From Candidatus Obscuribacterales bacterium (lineage in GTDB: Bacteria; Cyanobacteriota; Vampirovibrionia; Obscuribacterales; Obscuribacteraceae): DNA of 64,000 nt. The notes beneath the pieces were generated by a model. It did no database searches and had not been told where the DNA came from. It saw only the letters and a program-made list of their open reading frames with translations. The DNA lies in contig JAIERK010000042.1 of assembly GCA_019746975.1 (NCBI GenBank), forward strand, positions 1-64,000. The letters run 5' to 3'. Below, piece by piece: positions 25,213 through 35,154 of this stretch (the first letter of the stretch is position 1; every line of letters begins with the position of its first letter). A program made the position numbers and the translations under genes.

Positions 25213-26780
25213 ATATCTTTAGCCGAAAGGAAAAAAGTAAGACAGGAAGGCGGGAGGCTCGTTATGCTGGGTCCTGGTATGAGAGCGACCCCAAGAAGCT
25301 GGAATCAGAGCTGAGAGGATATCTGGCAGGTGTCAGCGGAGCGGAAGACAGGAGTAGCGAAGCAGAGAAGCATAGTGGCAAGCCGCTCTATGCCATAATC
25401 GCTCCCCACGCCGGATACATTTATTCAGGCGCTACAGCAGGCTTCGCGTATGAACTTGCAGAGCGGTTTTCTCCGAAGCGCGTTTTTCTGCTCAGACCAA
25501 GTCACTATGTCGGATTTCAGGGTGTTGCGCTCACGACCGATGCCGCTTTCGAGACCCCGCTAGGAGAACTTCAACTCGATAGAGAGGTCATCGAAGAACT
25601 CGGTCAATATCCTATGTTCGAAGTTTCTCGCGAAGTTCATGAGCGCGAACACTCTCTCGAGCTGCAGCTTTCCTTCATCAAACAAGCATTGGGAAATGTG
25701 AAACTGGTGCCTCTGGTGATAGGACAATTGCCTGACATAGCAGATGTGCGATTGGTGGGTCAGGTCATAAGACGATATCTTCGCGAAGATGATCTGGTGG
25801 TAGTGAGCTCGGATTTCACGCATTACGGTCCACGTTATGACTATATGCCGTTCGAAAGCGACATAGCTACAGAAAAAGTTCGCGAACTGGATTTCGAAGC
25901 GATGGAGTGCCTTAAGAACTCTGATCTCGAAGCTTTCCTTCAGTTCCACAACCGGACAAAATGCACCATATGCGGCTTCTTCCCGTGTGCTGTACTTCTG
26001 TCGATGTTGCCTTCCACAAGTAAAGGTGAACTATTGAAGTATGCCACCTCGCGCGATGTCACAAAGGAAGATGGTGTTAACTCCGTCTCGTACCTAGCGG
26101 TTTCGTTCACTGATACCGAAAGTAGTGGCGGATGGAAATCAGAGCAGCCGATCGATAAGGAAGATTTACTTAGCGAAAACGACAAAATCGGTTTGTTGAA
26201 ACTGGCGAGGTCAACCGTCGAGAACTTTGTGAAAGAAGGAAGATCTCCGAATCTGAGAGACTCGAGTATCGATGTGACTGATGGATTGAAAAGACAGCTT
26301 GGAGTATTCGTCACTCTCTTCAAGAAAAAGCAAAATCCTAAAGTGATCGTGGATCCTCTGAAAAAATCGATTCACGATGAATACGATCTGCGCGGTTGCA
26401 TCGGATATATCTGGCCGATCAAACCTCTTGTTGATGCGGTGCTCGACAATTCTGTAGGCGCGTGTTCGAAGGACTACAGGTTCATCCCTGTCAGAGAGCA
26501 TGAACTTGCTGATTTGAAATATGAGATCAGTGTCCTGACTCCGCTCAAGAGAGTGGAGTCGGAAAAGGATATTGTAATTGGTAAGCACGGCATAGTGCTT
26601 TACGTGAAAGGCCGCCAATCGGTATTCTTGCCGCACGTACCGGTTGAGTTCGGCTGGTCTCTTGAGGAAACATTGAGTCAGCTATCGCTCAAGGCCGGTG
26701 TCGGCGCTCAAGACTGGCGGGATGGGGCCAAGTTTGATGTCTTCGAGTCAATAATGTTCGAAGAGTCGGAGTCCTCCTAG
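25209..26780 (+). CDS. MEMO-AMMECR1 fusion protein (AmmeMemoRadiSam B plus A)
   Basis: 523 residues. The N-terminal half (about 15-290) is a MEMO domain: APHAGYIYSGATAG, RPSHYVGFQGVAL, REHSLELQLSF and VVSSDFTHYG, a fold related to extradiol dioxygenases with metal-ligand-type His residues. The C-terminal half (about 325-515) is an AMMECR1 domain (DLRGCIGYIWP, EISVLTPLKRV, GKHGIVLYVKGRQSVFLP). Known: MEMO, AMMECR1 and a radical SAM enzyme form a conserved set of unknown function; here two are fused and no radical SAM gene is in the window. Coupled to the TonB-C-like gene. Confidence 0.9.
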   Translation: MNIFSRKEKSKTGRREARYAGSWYESDPKKLESELRGYLAGVSGAEDRSSEAEKHSGKPLYAIIAPHAGYIYSGATAGFAYELAERFSPKRVFLLRPSHYVGFQGVALTTDAAFETPLGELQLDREVIEELGQYPMFEVSREVHEREHSLELQLSFIKQALGNVKLVPLVIGQLPDIADVRLVGQVIRRYLREDDLVVVSSDFTHYGPRYDYMPFESDIATEKVRELDFEAMECLKNSDLEAFLQFHNRTKCTICGFFPCAVLLSMLPSTSKGELLKYATSRDVTKEDGVNSVSYLAVSFTDTESSGGWKSEQPIDKEDLLSENDKIGLLKLARSTVENFVKEGRSPNLRDSSIDVTDGLKRQLGVFVTLFKKKQNPKVIVDPLKKSIHDEYDLRGCIGYIWPIKPLVDAVLDNSVGACSKDYRFIPVREHELADLKYEISVLTPLKRVESEKDIVIGKHGIVLYVKGRQSVFLPHVPVEFGWSLEETLSQLSLKAGVGAQDWRDGAKFDVFESIMFEESESS

Positions 26781-26874
26781 CTCGAGTTTTAACAATCTGA
26801 GCGATTTGCGCGTTACACACGCGTAACTCTCGCGTCTTAACTTGCGGAAATGCGAGTTGAGAGGAGGAGTTGAT

Positions 26875-28743
26875 ATGCTCGACATAGATTTTTCCAAGGC
26901 TGGCTTTGACAGAGCATCTGCTGTGCCTGCCGGATTCGGCAGCAGTGTTCAGCCAGAGTCATTTACCAGTTTTAGTGTCGCAACGTCTAGATCGACTGCG
27001 GACAGTTATTTGCCCCCGATTGAAATAGTCAACATAGTATCTATGGTGGGCAACGTAGCATCCAGGGGCGACCTCCCAGTGATAGTCTCTGGCGCGAGGC
27101 AGACCGCCAGTTTAATACCTCCAGTCCGAGGTGATGGAGTACCGCCGAACAACCCCGGAGCAAATCCGAGTGGCCAACCTCGAGGTGGGCAGCGCGGAGG
27201 AGGTGAGACAGTGGCGCCACCAGGGTTACCAAATCCGATGCCACGTTCAGATGGTCAGCCCGGAGGCGATGGTGGAAGAGCGACACCGACGGGGCTACCA
27301 AGTCCGATGCCGCGTCCAGGTGGTCAGCCAGGAGGCAATGGTGGAAGAATGACACCGCCGGGGCTACCGAATCCGATGCCGCGTCCAGGTGGTCAGCCAG
27401 GAGGCGATGCTGGAAGAGTGACACCGCCGGGGTTACCGAATCCGATGCCACGTCCAGATGTACAGCCAGGAGCCGATGGTGGAAGAGTGACACCACCAGG
27501 GCTACCGAATCCGATGCCACGTCCAGATGGACAGCCAGGAGCCGATGGTGGAAGATCGACACCGCCGGGGCTACCGAATCCGATGCCACGTCCAGATGGA
27601 CAGCCAGGAGCCGATGGTGGAAGATCGACACCGCCGGGGTTACCGAATCCGATGCCACGTCCAGATGGACAGCCTGGAGGCGATGCTGGAAGAGTGACAC
27701 CACCAGGGCTACCGAATCCGATGCCACGTCCAGGTGGTCAGCGAGGAGGCGATGCTGGAAGAGTGACACCGCCGGGGCTACCAAATCCGATGCCACGTCC
27801 AGGTGGTCAGCCTGGAGCCGATGCTGGAAGAGTGACACCGCCGGGGCTACCGAATCCGATGCCACGCTCCGATGGGCAGCCGAGAGGAGGTGTCCCAGGC
27901 CTAACGCCATTCACGCCGGCCCAGCCGGTGGAGATTGCACCCTTGCCTCGCCCGGTAATGCCTGGTGGCGATCAGGCTCCAAGAAGACCGGAGACGGCCT
28001 GGCGCTGCCCTGAGGCGAGGCAACGAGCTATGTTGGTGTTGCTCAAGCAGGGCGACCTACGCGATTTTGTAAAGGAGCTCATGGAGTTGTCGCCCGAAAA
28101 GCGATCAGACGCCGTAAAAGCCCTCTCGAAAGAATTAGAGTCCCGCGGCATCTCACTCGAGCTCTTCGGTGAGAACAAAGGTCTTCAGATGAATCTTAGA
28201 TTTGGCGACGATCCTGCCAGTAAATCGCTCGTCTATGATCTGACGACTGGAGATTTAGTAGGTGGACACGAAACCATCCACAATGGAAGGTACTCCTATT
28301 CCAAGGAGAGTGGATTCGAGGGACTTCGTGAAGTAGCGGAGCATGTCCGAAAGGCGCTTCGTGATACATCGACTGAAGTGAGGCCAACAGATCTATTCAA
28401 ACAGGGATGGTTGGAGGAGCTCCGTGATTCACTTCGCGGCGCGACCGATGATAAAGTACGGCAAGCCGTCTCAGATATTCAAAAGACGCTCGAGGGAAAG
28501 GGCGTCAAGCTCGAGTTCGATTCAAGCAGTCGCGCGTTCATCTTGTCATACACGGATACGTACGGGGATAAAACCGTTGATAGCAAACTCGTCATTCCTT
28601 TGAATGGAGATGCATTTCGCGCCTCTGTTCGACAAGAGTTCAAAGATGGAAGTCCAGGCTATACGCTCGATAATATGAGTGTAAAGGCAATACGACGCGG
28701 ATTGGACGTCAAGCTTGCTGAACTGTTCGGGAAATCGATGTAA
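26875..28743 (+). CDS. Pro/Gly 23-residue-repeat protein with duplicated C-terminal domain
   Basis: About 622 residues. The start at ATG 26875 follows GGAGGAG. No signal peptide. Residues ~115-340 are nine 23-residue repeats and a partial tenth (PGLPNPMPRP.GQPG.D.GR.TP). The C-terminal ~240 residues appear to be two copies of one domain: RSDAVKALSKELESRGISLE in the first aligns with KVRQAVSDIQKTLEGKGVKLE in the second, and strand-rich segments (YDLTTGDL; LVIPLNGD) follow in both. No catalytic motif or known family recognised. It lies alone between the MEMO fusion and a hybrid kinase. Confidence 0.8.
   Translation: MLDIDFSKAGFDRASAVPAGFGSSVQPESFTSFSVATSRSTADSYLPPIEIVNIVSMVGNVASRGDLPVIVSGARQTASLIPPVRGDGVPPNNPGANPSGQPRGGQRGGGETVAPPGLPNPMPRSDGQPGGDGGRATPTGLPSPMPRPGGQPGGNGGRMTPPGLPNPMPRPGGQPGGDAGRVTPPGLPNPMPRPDVQPGADGGRVTPPGLPNPMPRPDGQPGADGGRSTPPGLPNPMPRPDGQPGADGGRSTPPGLPNPMPRPDGQPGGDAGRVTPPGLPNPMPRPGGQRGGDAGRVTPPGLPNPMPRPGGQPGADAGRVTPPGLPNPMPRSDGQPRGGVPGLTPFTPAQPVEIAPLPRPVMPGGDQAPRRPETAWRCPEARQRAMLVLLKQGDLRDFVKELMELSPEKRSDAVKALSKELESRGISLELFGENKGLQMNLRFGDDPASKSLVYDLTTGDLVGGHETIHNGRYSYSKESGFEGLREVAEHVRKALRDTSTEVRPTDLFKQGWLEELRDSLRGATDDKVRQAVSDIQKTLEGKGVKLEFDSSSRAFILSYTDTYGDKTVDSKLVIPLNGDAFRASVRQEFKDGSPGYTLDNMSVKAIRRGLDVKLAELFGKSM
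27220..27890 (+). repeat. 69-bp tandem repeat within the Pro/Gly protein gene
   Basis: Nine full 69-bp units from 27220 to 27840 and a partial tenth from 27841. Units differ by in-frame substitutions only (Gly/Asp, Gly/Ala, Val/Ser/Met/Ala variants at fixed positions). Confidence 0.95.
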
Positions 28744-28977
28744 GAACAGAATTATGCGTGATGCGTCGTTTTGCGAATCCTCGTTGAAACCAATATGATG
28801 ACTACACCGTTTCAGAAAATTTTGCTTCGCAGATCCAGTGTCTGAAGGCGTTCAAATCGAGCCGAGTCGAGTCGATCGTCCCGCTAGCAATTGATGTAGA
28901 ATGATATAAGCTGCTTCGATTGCCCGAGCCCATACGTTTTTGCCACGTCGAAAATCTTTGATTCATCTTCATTTGAA

Positions 28978-30906
28978 ATGAAAGATCGCCTCCTGGAAGA
29001 CTTTCTCGATAACAATCCGGCGCTCTCCTTTATCAAGGATGAGCAAGGTCGATACCTTTATGCTAGTAAGGGGTTTCGAGATTTCTTCAAAGTATCTTCG
29101 GAAGACTTCATCGGTAAGACCGATTTCGAATGGCTACCTCACGATCTGGCAGAGCACTTTAGAGCCAATGATCAACTCGTTCGCGACAGTGGCGTGAGTC
29201 TGGAAACTATTGAGAGTGTTCCATCGGAAGAGGGCTTCACCAAGAGCCTTGTCCACAAATTTCCGATCAATGGACCAGATGGAAAACGCTATGTAGGCGG
29301 CACTGCCATTGATGTTACGGCGAGGCTTCGGGAACAGGAACTCAGCGCCAAGTTGGCAGCTATTGTCGACTATTCGCATGATGCGATTCTTTGCGTCGGA
29401 ATCGACGGCACCATTGAGTCATGGAATGAGAGCGCTTGTCGAATTCTTGGCTATTCGGCTGAGGAAGTGATCGGAAAATCCATTGATGAGCTTATCCCTG
29501 TTGAATTCGTTGATAAGAGAGAGCAACTTCTACATCTGATCGCTCGATCTGCATTGGCTGACAATCTCGACATAGTGTTTGCCACCAATAATGGTGAACA
29601 ATTATTTATGTCACTAACGCTCTCTCCGGTTGTAGTCCCTGAAAAAGATCTGAAGATTTCGATTATCGCAAGAGACGTTACTAAGAAGAAAGCGATCGAA
29701 GCTGAACTTACGAGGAAGAGCCAGGACCTGGAAAAGGCTAGGGATGATGCCCTGGATGCATCGAATTTGAAGTCTGCATTCGTTGCTAATATAAGTCATG
29801 AACTCAGAACTCCTCTGACTGGAATTCTTGGTTTTGTAGAACTGATGACGTTGACAAAGCTCTCGACCGATCAGGAAGAACTCTTGGACTTGATGCGTCA
29901 CTCCTGCCATTCCCTGCTCGGCGTGGTTAACGATGTTCTCGATCTATCCAGAATCGAGTCTGGAAAAGTAGTTCTGGAGATAGTCCCGTTCAACGTCAAT
30001 TTTCTTGTACAAGAGTGTTCTCGCCTGATCGCTTCTACCATTGAGAGTCCCGACCTTGTGCTGAGAACCAACGTGGATCAACGAGTGCCTGAATTTGTCG
30101 TCGGAGATCCCGAAAGAATCAGGCAGACATTGCTCAATCTATTGAGCAATGCGATAAAGTTCACCGAGTCTGGTACCATTGAAGTCAGGACAACAGTAGA
30201 AGCACGAGATGGGGACAAGATCAGAATCCAGTTCGCCGTCCAAGATACCGGTATTGGTATCTCGGAGAATGACCAGAAGAAATTGTTTCAACCGTTCACT
30301 CAGGTAGATGGATCGAGTACTAGAAAATACTCGGGGACAGGCTTAGGTCTCAGTATCAGCAAAAATCTCGTTGAGCTGATGGGTGGAACGATCGGTATCA
30401 CGAGTGAAGTAGGAAAGGGAGCTGAGTTCTTCTTCTCCGTGCCGTTCGGCACTGCCACTATCACTCGGGATTCCAAAGAGTACATCGGAAAGATGACTGT
30501 CGATCAGCTTCTCAACGATAAAGTGATACTGATTGTAGAAGACAATGCGTTAATCCGGACGATCGTAATGAGCCAGTTATTCAATATCGGCTGCTACGCG
30601 TATGCAGTGGAGAGTGGCGCAAGTGGAGTGGATGCTGCCACGTCAATGGAGTTCGATCTCATTCTCATGGATTGTCATCTCCCGGATCTCGATGGCTTCG
30701 AGGCGACCCGGCGCATTCGAGACTTCGAAGCTCGAATGGGGAGGCACACGCCGATCATCGCGCTGACGGCGGGCGCGATGGTGGGTGACCGAGAGCGATG
30801 TCTGAGTGCCGGTATGGATGATTATCTGAGCAAGCCTGCCAGCATAGCGCAGATGCAGGAGAAGCTTTTGGAGTGGATTCCTTTGAAGAGGATTAAGGGG
30901 CGCTAG
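28978..30906 (+). CDS. Hybrid histidine kinase: PAS-PAS-HisKA-HATPase-REC
   Basis: 642 residues, soluble. First PAS (about 5-115: NNPALSFIKDEQGRYLYASKGF), second PAS (125-240: DAILCVGIDGTIESWNESACRILGY), HisKA with SHELRTPLTGILGFVELM, HATPase (NLLSNAIKF, DTGIGIS, GTGLGLSISK), receiver (VILIVEDN, phospho-Asp in LMDCHLPDLDGFE, Lys in YLSKPAS). Phosphate would move from His to its own Asp and then probably to an external phosphotransfer protein. No DNA-binding part. ATG 28978 lacks an obvious ribosome site. Confidence 0.92.
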   Translation: MKDRLLEDFLDNNPALSFIKDEQGRYLYASKGFRDFFKVSSEDFIGKTDFEWLPHDLAEHFRANDQLVRDSGVSLETIESVPSEEGFTKSLVHKFPINGPDGKRYVGGTAIDVTARLREQELSAKLAAIVDYSHDAILCVGIDGTIESWNESACRILGYSAEEVIGKSIDELIPVEFVDKREQLLHLIARSALADNLDIVFATNNGEQLFMSLTLSPVVVPEKDLKISIIARDVTKKKAIEAELTRKSQDLEKARDDALDASNLKSAFVANISHELRTPLTGILGFVELMTLTKLSTDQEELLDLMRHSCHSLLGVVNDVLDLSRIESGKVVLEIVPFNVNFLVQECSRLIASTIESPDLVLRTNVDQRVPEFVVGDPERIRQTLLNLLSNAIKFTESGTIEVRTTVEARDGDKIRIQFAVQDTGIGISENDQKKLFQPFTQVDGSSTRKYSGTGLGLSISKNLVELMGGTIGITSEVGKGAEFFFSVPFGTATITRDSKEYIGKMTVDQLLNDKVILIVEDNALIRTIVMSQLFNIGCYAYAVESGASGVDAATSMEFDLILMDCHLPDLDGFEATRRIRDFEARMGRHTPIIALTAGAMVGDRERCLSAGMDDYLSKPASIAQMQEKLLEWIPLKRIKGR

Positions 30907-31017
30907 GGGTCACCGCTGGTAATGGCTAGTGAGAGCGCTATAGGGCTCGAAGGTTACGTATGGAGGCGGATTATATGGCACTAAGTAGGCATCAGAAGCT
31001 GCATCAGAGGCATCGAC

Positions 31018-32499
31018 TTAATCTATGTCAGATTCTAGTTTTGGAATTTCGAACCAGAAGCAACTTCCACTGCCTGATTCGGGTGTCTTGAACCCGATTT
31101 TTCCTTTATGCGCTTCGATTAACAATTTGCAGATATACAGTCCAAGTCCGCTTCCCTTTGCCTCTTGAACAGGTTGCTCTCCGAGCATAGAGAAGCGATT
31201 GAATAGCTTATGTGAATCTACTTCGGCGACGCCCGGTCCCTGATCTACCACCTCGAATCGTGTCGCGCCGGAATTGACAGTTCGGACCGAGATTACAATC
31301 TTGGCACCACGCGGGCTGTGCTTCACTGCATTGGAAAGCAAATTGACTAAAACTTGTGTGATCCTATCGCTATCGATAACAATGTCATCGGATCCACTAA
31401 CATCTGTTTGTATGCTCACGTTCTTATAGCTAGCCACGTTCTCGAGTGCATCTACTGATTGCTCTATCAGATTCTTCACGTTGTGTTTGAGCAGATCCAA
31501 TTCGAGCTTTCCGCTCTGCAGTTTTTCCAGATCCAGGAATGACTCAGCCAGTCGAACCAGTCTCCCAACTTGTGAATTGAGCCGAGTGACGATCACTTTG
31601 ACCTCAGACTTCAGATCTGGAGAGTATTTATCAACGAGCAGCGAGAGAGACAAGCTAACCGAAGTCAATGGCGACCTTAAATCATGACTGACCATCGCCT
31701 GTAACGATCGTCTCAACTCTTCTGCGGAGTGTCGAGCCTTAGCCATCTCGCGAAACCGTTGGTCGAGTTCATCGATTTCGTCGCCGCCGCCAACCGGCTT
31801 AAGTTCTACTTCGCCGGCTGCGAACTGGTTGATATTATTCATCAAATGGTTCATGCGCACGATCATAAAACGCCAGAATACGAACGAGAGAATCACGACG
31901 AGGATGATATTAAATGCGATGGCATACCAGACAAGCATAATTGCGTTCTCTCTTTCCTCGCGCGCAATCGGAGAAAACTCCGTCACTGCCGGCATGTAGT
32001 GGGCGATAATCTCACGCTCATACTTGAATATTGCGCTCGTTCTGACGAAGAATTCCTCGAGGAACTCTCCCTCGGTCATGAATCTTGCGAATCTTAGCTC
32101 GGCATTGGCGCTTTCATCGAATTTTACTATCGAATCCTTGAGCAACTCTTTCATAGACATAAGCTCGTCGCCGTACTCGCGTACCTGCTTCTCCGCGAAA
32201 GAGTCGCCCTTAACTTGTTGGGTCAACTCCGTGATTTTCTTGTTTGCAGTATTAGCGAATTCATCGACTGTGAGCTCGGCATTTTCATTATTCATGAACC
32301 GTTGAGCTCCAGCCCAGAGCCAAATTTTTGATACAGAAACTCTCAAATCTTGACACGTTGCGATTATTGCTTTCGCATCAGCTTCACGCTTGGCCGCCTC
32401 GTCGAGACGATGCAGTTGATCGAACAAGAAATATCCTGATAAGAGCTGCCCGACAATCGGCAGACCCAACAACAGCATCATGTAATGTTTTAATCGCAT
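31018..32499 (-). CDS. Membrane HAMP sensor histidine kinase
   Basis: 493 residues. TM1 (about 7-27), a helical periplasmic sensor (30-185), TM2 (190-212, IMLVWYAIAFNIILVVILSFVF), HAMP, HisKA (VSHDLRSPLTSVSLSLSLL) and HATPase (NLLSNAVKHSP, DQGPGV, GSGLGLYICK). Similar in plan and wording to the kinase at 47738. It faces away from the TPR gene at 32598. The OmpR-type regulator at 33891, same strand, is the likely partner (inference). Confidence 0.92.
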   Translation of the reverse strand: MRLKHYMMLLLGLPIVGQLLSGYFLFDQLHRLDEAAKREADAKAIIATCQDLRVSVSKIWLWAGAQRFMNNENAELTVDEFANTANKKITELTQQVKGDSFAEKQVREYGDELMSMKELLKDSIVKFDESANAELRFARFMTEGEFLEEFFVRTSAIFKYEREIIAHYMPAVTEFSPIAREERENAIMLVWYAIAFNIILVVILSFVFWRFMIVRMNHLMNNINQFAAGEVELKPVGGGDEIDELDQRFREMAKARHSAEELRRSLQAMVSHDLRSPLTSVSLSLSLLVDKYSPDLKSEVKVIVTRLNSQVGRLVRLAESFLDLEKLQSGKLELDLLKHNVKNLIEQSVDALENVASYKNVSIQTDVSGSDDIVIDSDRITQVLVNLLSNAVKHSPRGAKIVISVRTVNSGATRFEVVDQGPGVAEVDSHKLFNRFSMLGEQPVQEAKGSGLGLYICKLLIEAHKGKIGFKTPESGSGSCFWFEIPKLESDID

Positions 32500-32597
32500 T
32501 TCTGAATCTGTTCGTGGCTAGAATCGAAGTCAGTGATTGATTGCCGCATGAGATTGGGAATCATATTGGATAGGCTTGTCGACGCTTAGATACTGAT

Positions 32598-33878
32598 ATG
32601 CCACGAACACTTATATGTACCGCGATAATCTTATCAGTAATGACGGTCGGTTCGCCATCTTCTCTGGCTGCTGTCGATACTGTTGCAGAATGGCGCTTGC
32701 ACTCTGCAAAGGCATGCAATTTATATTCTCACGACAAGTACAAGGAAGCCATCAACGAGTATCGTCGAGCTCTGCAATCCGCCGAACGCGACAATATAGA
32801 GCCAGACGTGAAGGCTGATCTGCAGATCAACATTGCGGAAATTTTGACACTGCAAGGGAAGACCGCAGAGGCGGCTGAGATCCTGGATAGACTTGAAAAA
32901 TCTGTAGCTCGCGACGACTCGCTGCTTGCGATGCGATACTGGCGTCGACGAGTACGGGTTGCGGCTGCTGTTGGAGATGTTGATGCTGCGCTCGAATATA
33001 AGAGACATGTAGTCGAAATAATGAGTAAGTATTTTCACGCTACCAGTCCGCAATACATTCTTGAGCTCTACGATTATGAAGCCTGTCTTCTCGCCGCTAG
33101 AAAACTTGCGGAAGCCGCGGAGATCGATGAGAGAATTTCCAAGTTGATACAACGTAACCTTACTCGCTTTGCTCGCACTATCTGCGAGCGAAGCTTGCGA
33201 TTATCGACTCAAAAGTTCGAAGAGGCAATCAAAGCCACTTCTAATTCACCGATTAAGTCACCATTATTGGTGCGGAGAATTGAATCGATTTTGGACCGAT
33301 CACTCAGTCCGGCAGGCGAGCAGATTTTTTGCGCATCAGTGATTATGCGCTCCGCCGATCGGAAGTCCAGAGAAAGTGCAGCTAAGCGAATTCTGAGGGT
33401 CGGAAAAACAGACTCTACTTTTGCAAAAGAGACCGGTGCTGCGTCTCTGCAGCTAATGTTCCTTCGTCTGTACGATGAGATTTATGATGAAGTGACAGAA
33501 AAACTCGCTAGAGATGCATTCGATAGATTCAACGCGGTCTCAGCCGATAAGTTTGGTAGAATGCAGGCCACAACGATGTATTCGATGGTTCTGGCTAAGA
33601 GAGCAAAGGCAGATGAAGCCGAGAGAGTTATCGACACTCTACGGTTTTCGCCAGATGTGATGACTGACTACTCCGACTTTCATCCACTCTACCAGGCGAG
33701 GTATGAAATAGCTGTACAACGCGCTCGTCAGCATAAGACGGAACAGGTAAGACAGCAGTTTAAAGAGCTAAGGGCCCAATTCGCTCTGCAACCACGCATA
33801 CCTCGTAAAGTCAAAGCTGAGCGGCTTGTCGGCTGGCAAAATGAAGAAGACCGGCTCGTTCGCGAAGCTTCTAACTGA
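32598..33878 (+). CDS. Exported TPR-repeat protein
   Basis: 426 residues. Signal peptide (LICTAIILSVMTVGSPSSLAA), then TPR-like helical repeats (YSHDKYKEAINEYRRALQSAERDN and ADLQINIAEILTLQGKTAEAAEILDRLEKS regions) and a basic helical C-terminal half. No catalytic motif. Inserted between the kinase and regulator genes on the opposite strand, so it may belong to that signalling unit (inference only). Confidence 0.75.
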   Translation: MPRTLICTAIILSVMTVGSPSSLAAVDTVAEWRLHSAKACNLYSHDKYKEAINEYRRALQSAERDNIEPDVKADLQINIAEILTLQGKTAEAAEILDRLEKSVARDDSLLAMRYWRRRVRVAAAVGDVDAALEYKRHVVEIMSKYFHATSPQYILELYDYEACLLAARKLAEAAEIDERISKLIQRNLTRFARTICERSLRLSTQKFEEAIKATSNSPIKSPLLVRRIESILDRSLSPAGEQIFCASVIMRSADRKSRESAAKRILRVGKTDSTFAKETGAASLQLMFLRLYDEIYDEVTEKLARDAFDRFNAVSADKFGRMQATTMYSMVLAKRAKADEAERVIDTLRFSPDVMTDYSDFHPLYQARYEIAVQRARQHKTEQVRQQFKELRAQFALQPRIPRKVKAERLVGWQNEEDRLVREASN

Positions 33879-33890
33879 CTGACGATGGTG

Positions 33891-34595
33891 TCAGTCGAGA
33901 AAGCCGTCGCTTATTTTGTATCCCCAACCTTTCGCGTTCTCTATTACCGACGGCTCGCCGTCGATATCAACCTTTGTGCGCAGCCTGTTGATACACACTC
34001 GTAAAGCCTCATCGCCGACCTCAGCCGAAGAGCCCCAGACGTGCTTTATCAGCTGCTCTGTAGTGAAGTAGGTACCAGGGTGACGCAGAAGAAATTCGAA
34101 CAGATCAAACTCGCGCTTTACCAATTGGGCTGTCCTTTGGTCGATTGTGACTGTTCGACCGGCATAATCCAGCCTGACTCTACCTCGAGCCCGACTTCCG
34201 TCAAAGAGATTGGTCGAGCGTCTTAGTAGGGCGCGCACTCTGGCTGTGAGCTCATGAATATCGAACGGTTTTGGCAAATAGTCATCGGCACCGGAATCCA
34301 GACCGGCAACCTTATCTCTTATCGTCGACTTTTTTGTTAACATCAAGATTGGGGTTTTTCCACCCGTTATTCTGTAATTCGAGCAAATCTCATCGCCATC
34401 GAGCTCTGGCAATTGCCAGTCAACTATGGCAAGGTCGTAGCCACCGAACTTGAGTAACTCAAATCCTTCCCGCCCGTTGAAAGCCATCTCCGGGGTGTGT
34501 CCCTCTAATTTCAGGCAGAGCTCGAGCGCCTGCGCCACCTCAAGATCGTCCTCTATAACGAGCACCCTTGCCACATTCAATTCCCGTGCCAACAT
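33891..34595 (-). CDS. OmpR/PhoB-family response regulator
   Basis: 234 residues. Receiver (VLVIEDD, phospho-Asp in IVDWQLPELDG, Thr in MLTKK, Lys in YLPKPF) and winged-helix DNA-binding domain (KREFDLFEFLLRHPGTYFTTEQL, GDEALRVCINRLRTKVD, ENAKGWGYKIS). ATG start with GGAG six bases upstream. Likely acts with the HAMP kinase at 31018. Its C-terminal wing is close to the regulator at 46994. Confidence 0.92.
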   Translation of the reverse strand: MLARELNVARVLVIEDDLEVAQALELCLKLEGHTPEMAFNGREGFELLKFGGYDLAIVDWQLPELDGDEICSNYRITGGKTPILMLTKKSTIRDKVAGLDSGADDYLPKPFDIHELTARVRALLRRSTNLFDGSRARGRVRLDYAGRTVTIDQRTAQLVKREFDLFEFLLRHPGTYFTTEQLIKHVWGSSAEVGDEALRVCINRLRTKVDIDGEPSVIENAKGWGYKISDGFLD

Positions 34596-34694
34596 ATCCG
34601 TCTCCTACATACACTGCTGAGAACGCGTTAAAACTTAATTGAGTGTGAAATTTAGTTCGTAGGACCCATGACTGCGGTTGCCGATGCCCTAGTT
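34596..34694. other. Regulator upstream region
   Basis: Short gap holding the regulator's ribosome site. Nothing else recognised. Confidence 0.4.
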
Positions 34695-34952
34695 TCAAGT
34701 ACCAATCATGGCAACACAGCTTACTATGATATCGCCGCGAATCACCGTTATTGCTTCCCACTGCTCGTCATAGAGGTGTTTGGTCGAACATCGTGGACCA
34801 GGTTCGCTCGAGGTACACCCAGATGTTCCGCTGGTCTTGCGCGAGAATCCATTCATGTTGCTGTCTATTTCGCAGCATTTGTGAACAACTGACGAGAAGA
34901 ATGGAATAGCCTGCCAATTAAGTTCCGCGACGTATAAGTCAGAATTTTTCAT
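34695..34952 (-). CDS. Small Cys-containing hypothetical protein
   Basis: 85 residues from ATG 34952, which has GGGGTGA five bases upstream; an ATG at 34988 would add 12 residues. Soluble, with Cys residues in KCCEID, SGCTSSEPGPRC and ending ITVIRGDIIVSCVAMIGT. The composition looks protein-like, but I know no family. It could be a remnant, as the following 10 kb contains several. Confidence 0.4.
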   Translation of the reverse strand: MKNSDLYVAELNWQAIPFFSSVVHKCCEIDSNMNGFSRKTSGTSGCTSSEPGPRCSTKHLYDEQWEAITVIRGDIIVSCVAMIGT

Positions 34953-34994
34953 TTCGTCACCCCGATACACAACCCACCTGGTGTGCATTCTCAC

Positions 34995-35154
34995 GTCGAC
35001 GACTATAAGTCGCGTCTGTTACGCATTAGTAACTGCCGGTTTCAGGTCGAATCTTTGATGCTGTTTTTTCAGAAGTGGTTGAAACTGGCTGGCTATGATC
35101 ACCAAATGCATCCAAGACCTCGTCCCTGTCGGTTGGGGAGGCAAGGTGCGGAAT
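34995..35154. other. Gap before the M48-like gene
   Basis: Nothing recognised; short frames here are antisense to, or downstream of, the M48-like gene. Confidence 0.3.

Noticed and set aside
27041-27910. 289-codon frame antisense to the Pro/Gly repeat gene
   Set aside because: A repetitive mirror of the 69-bp array; the sense strand has the ribosome site and protein-level conservation between units.
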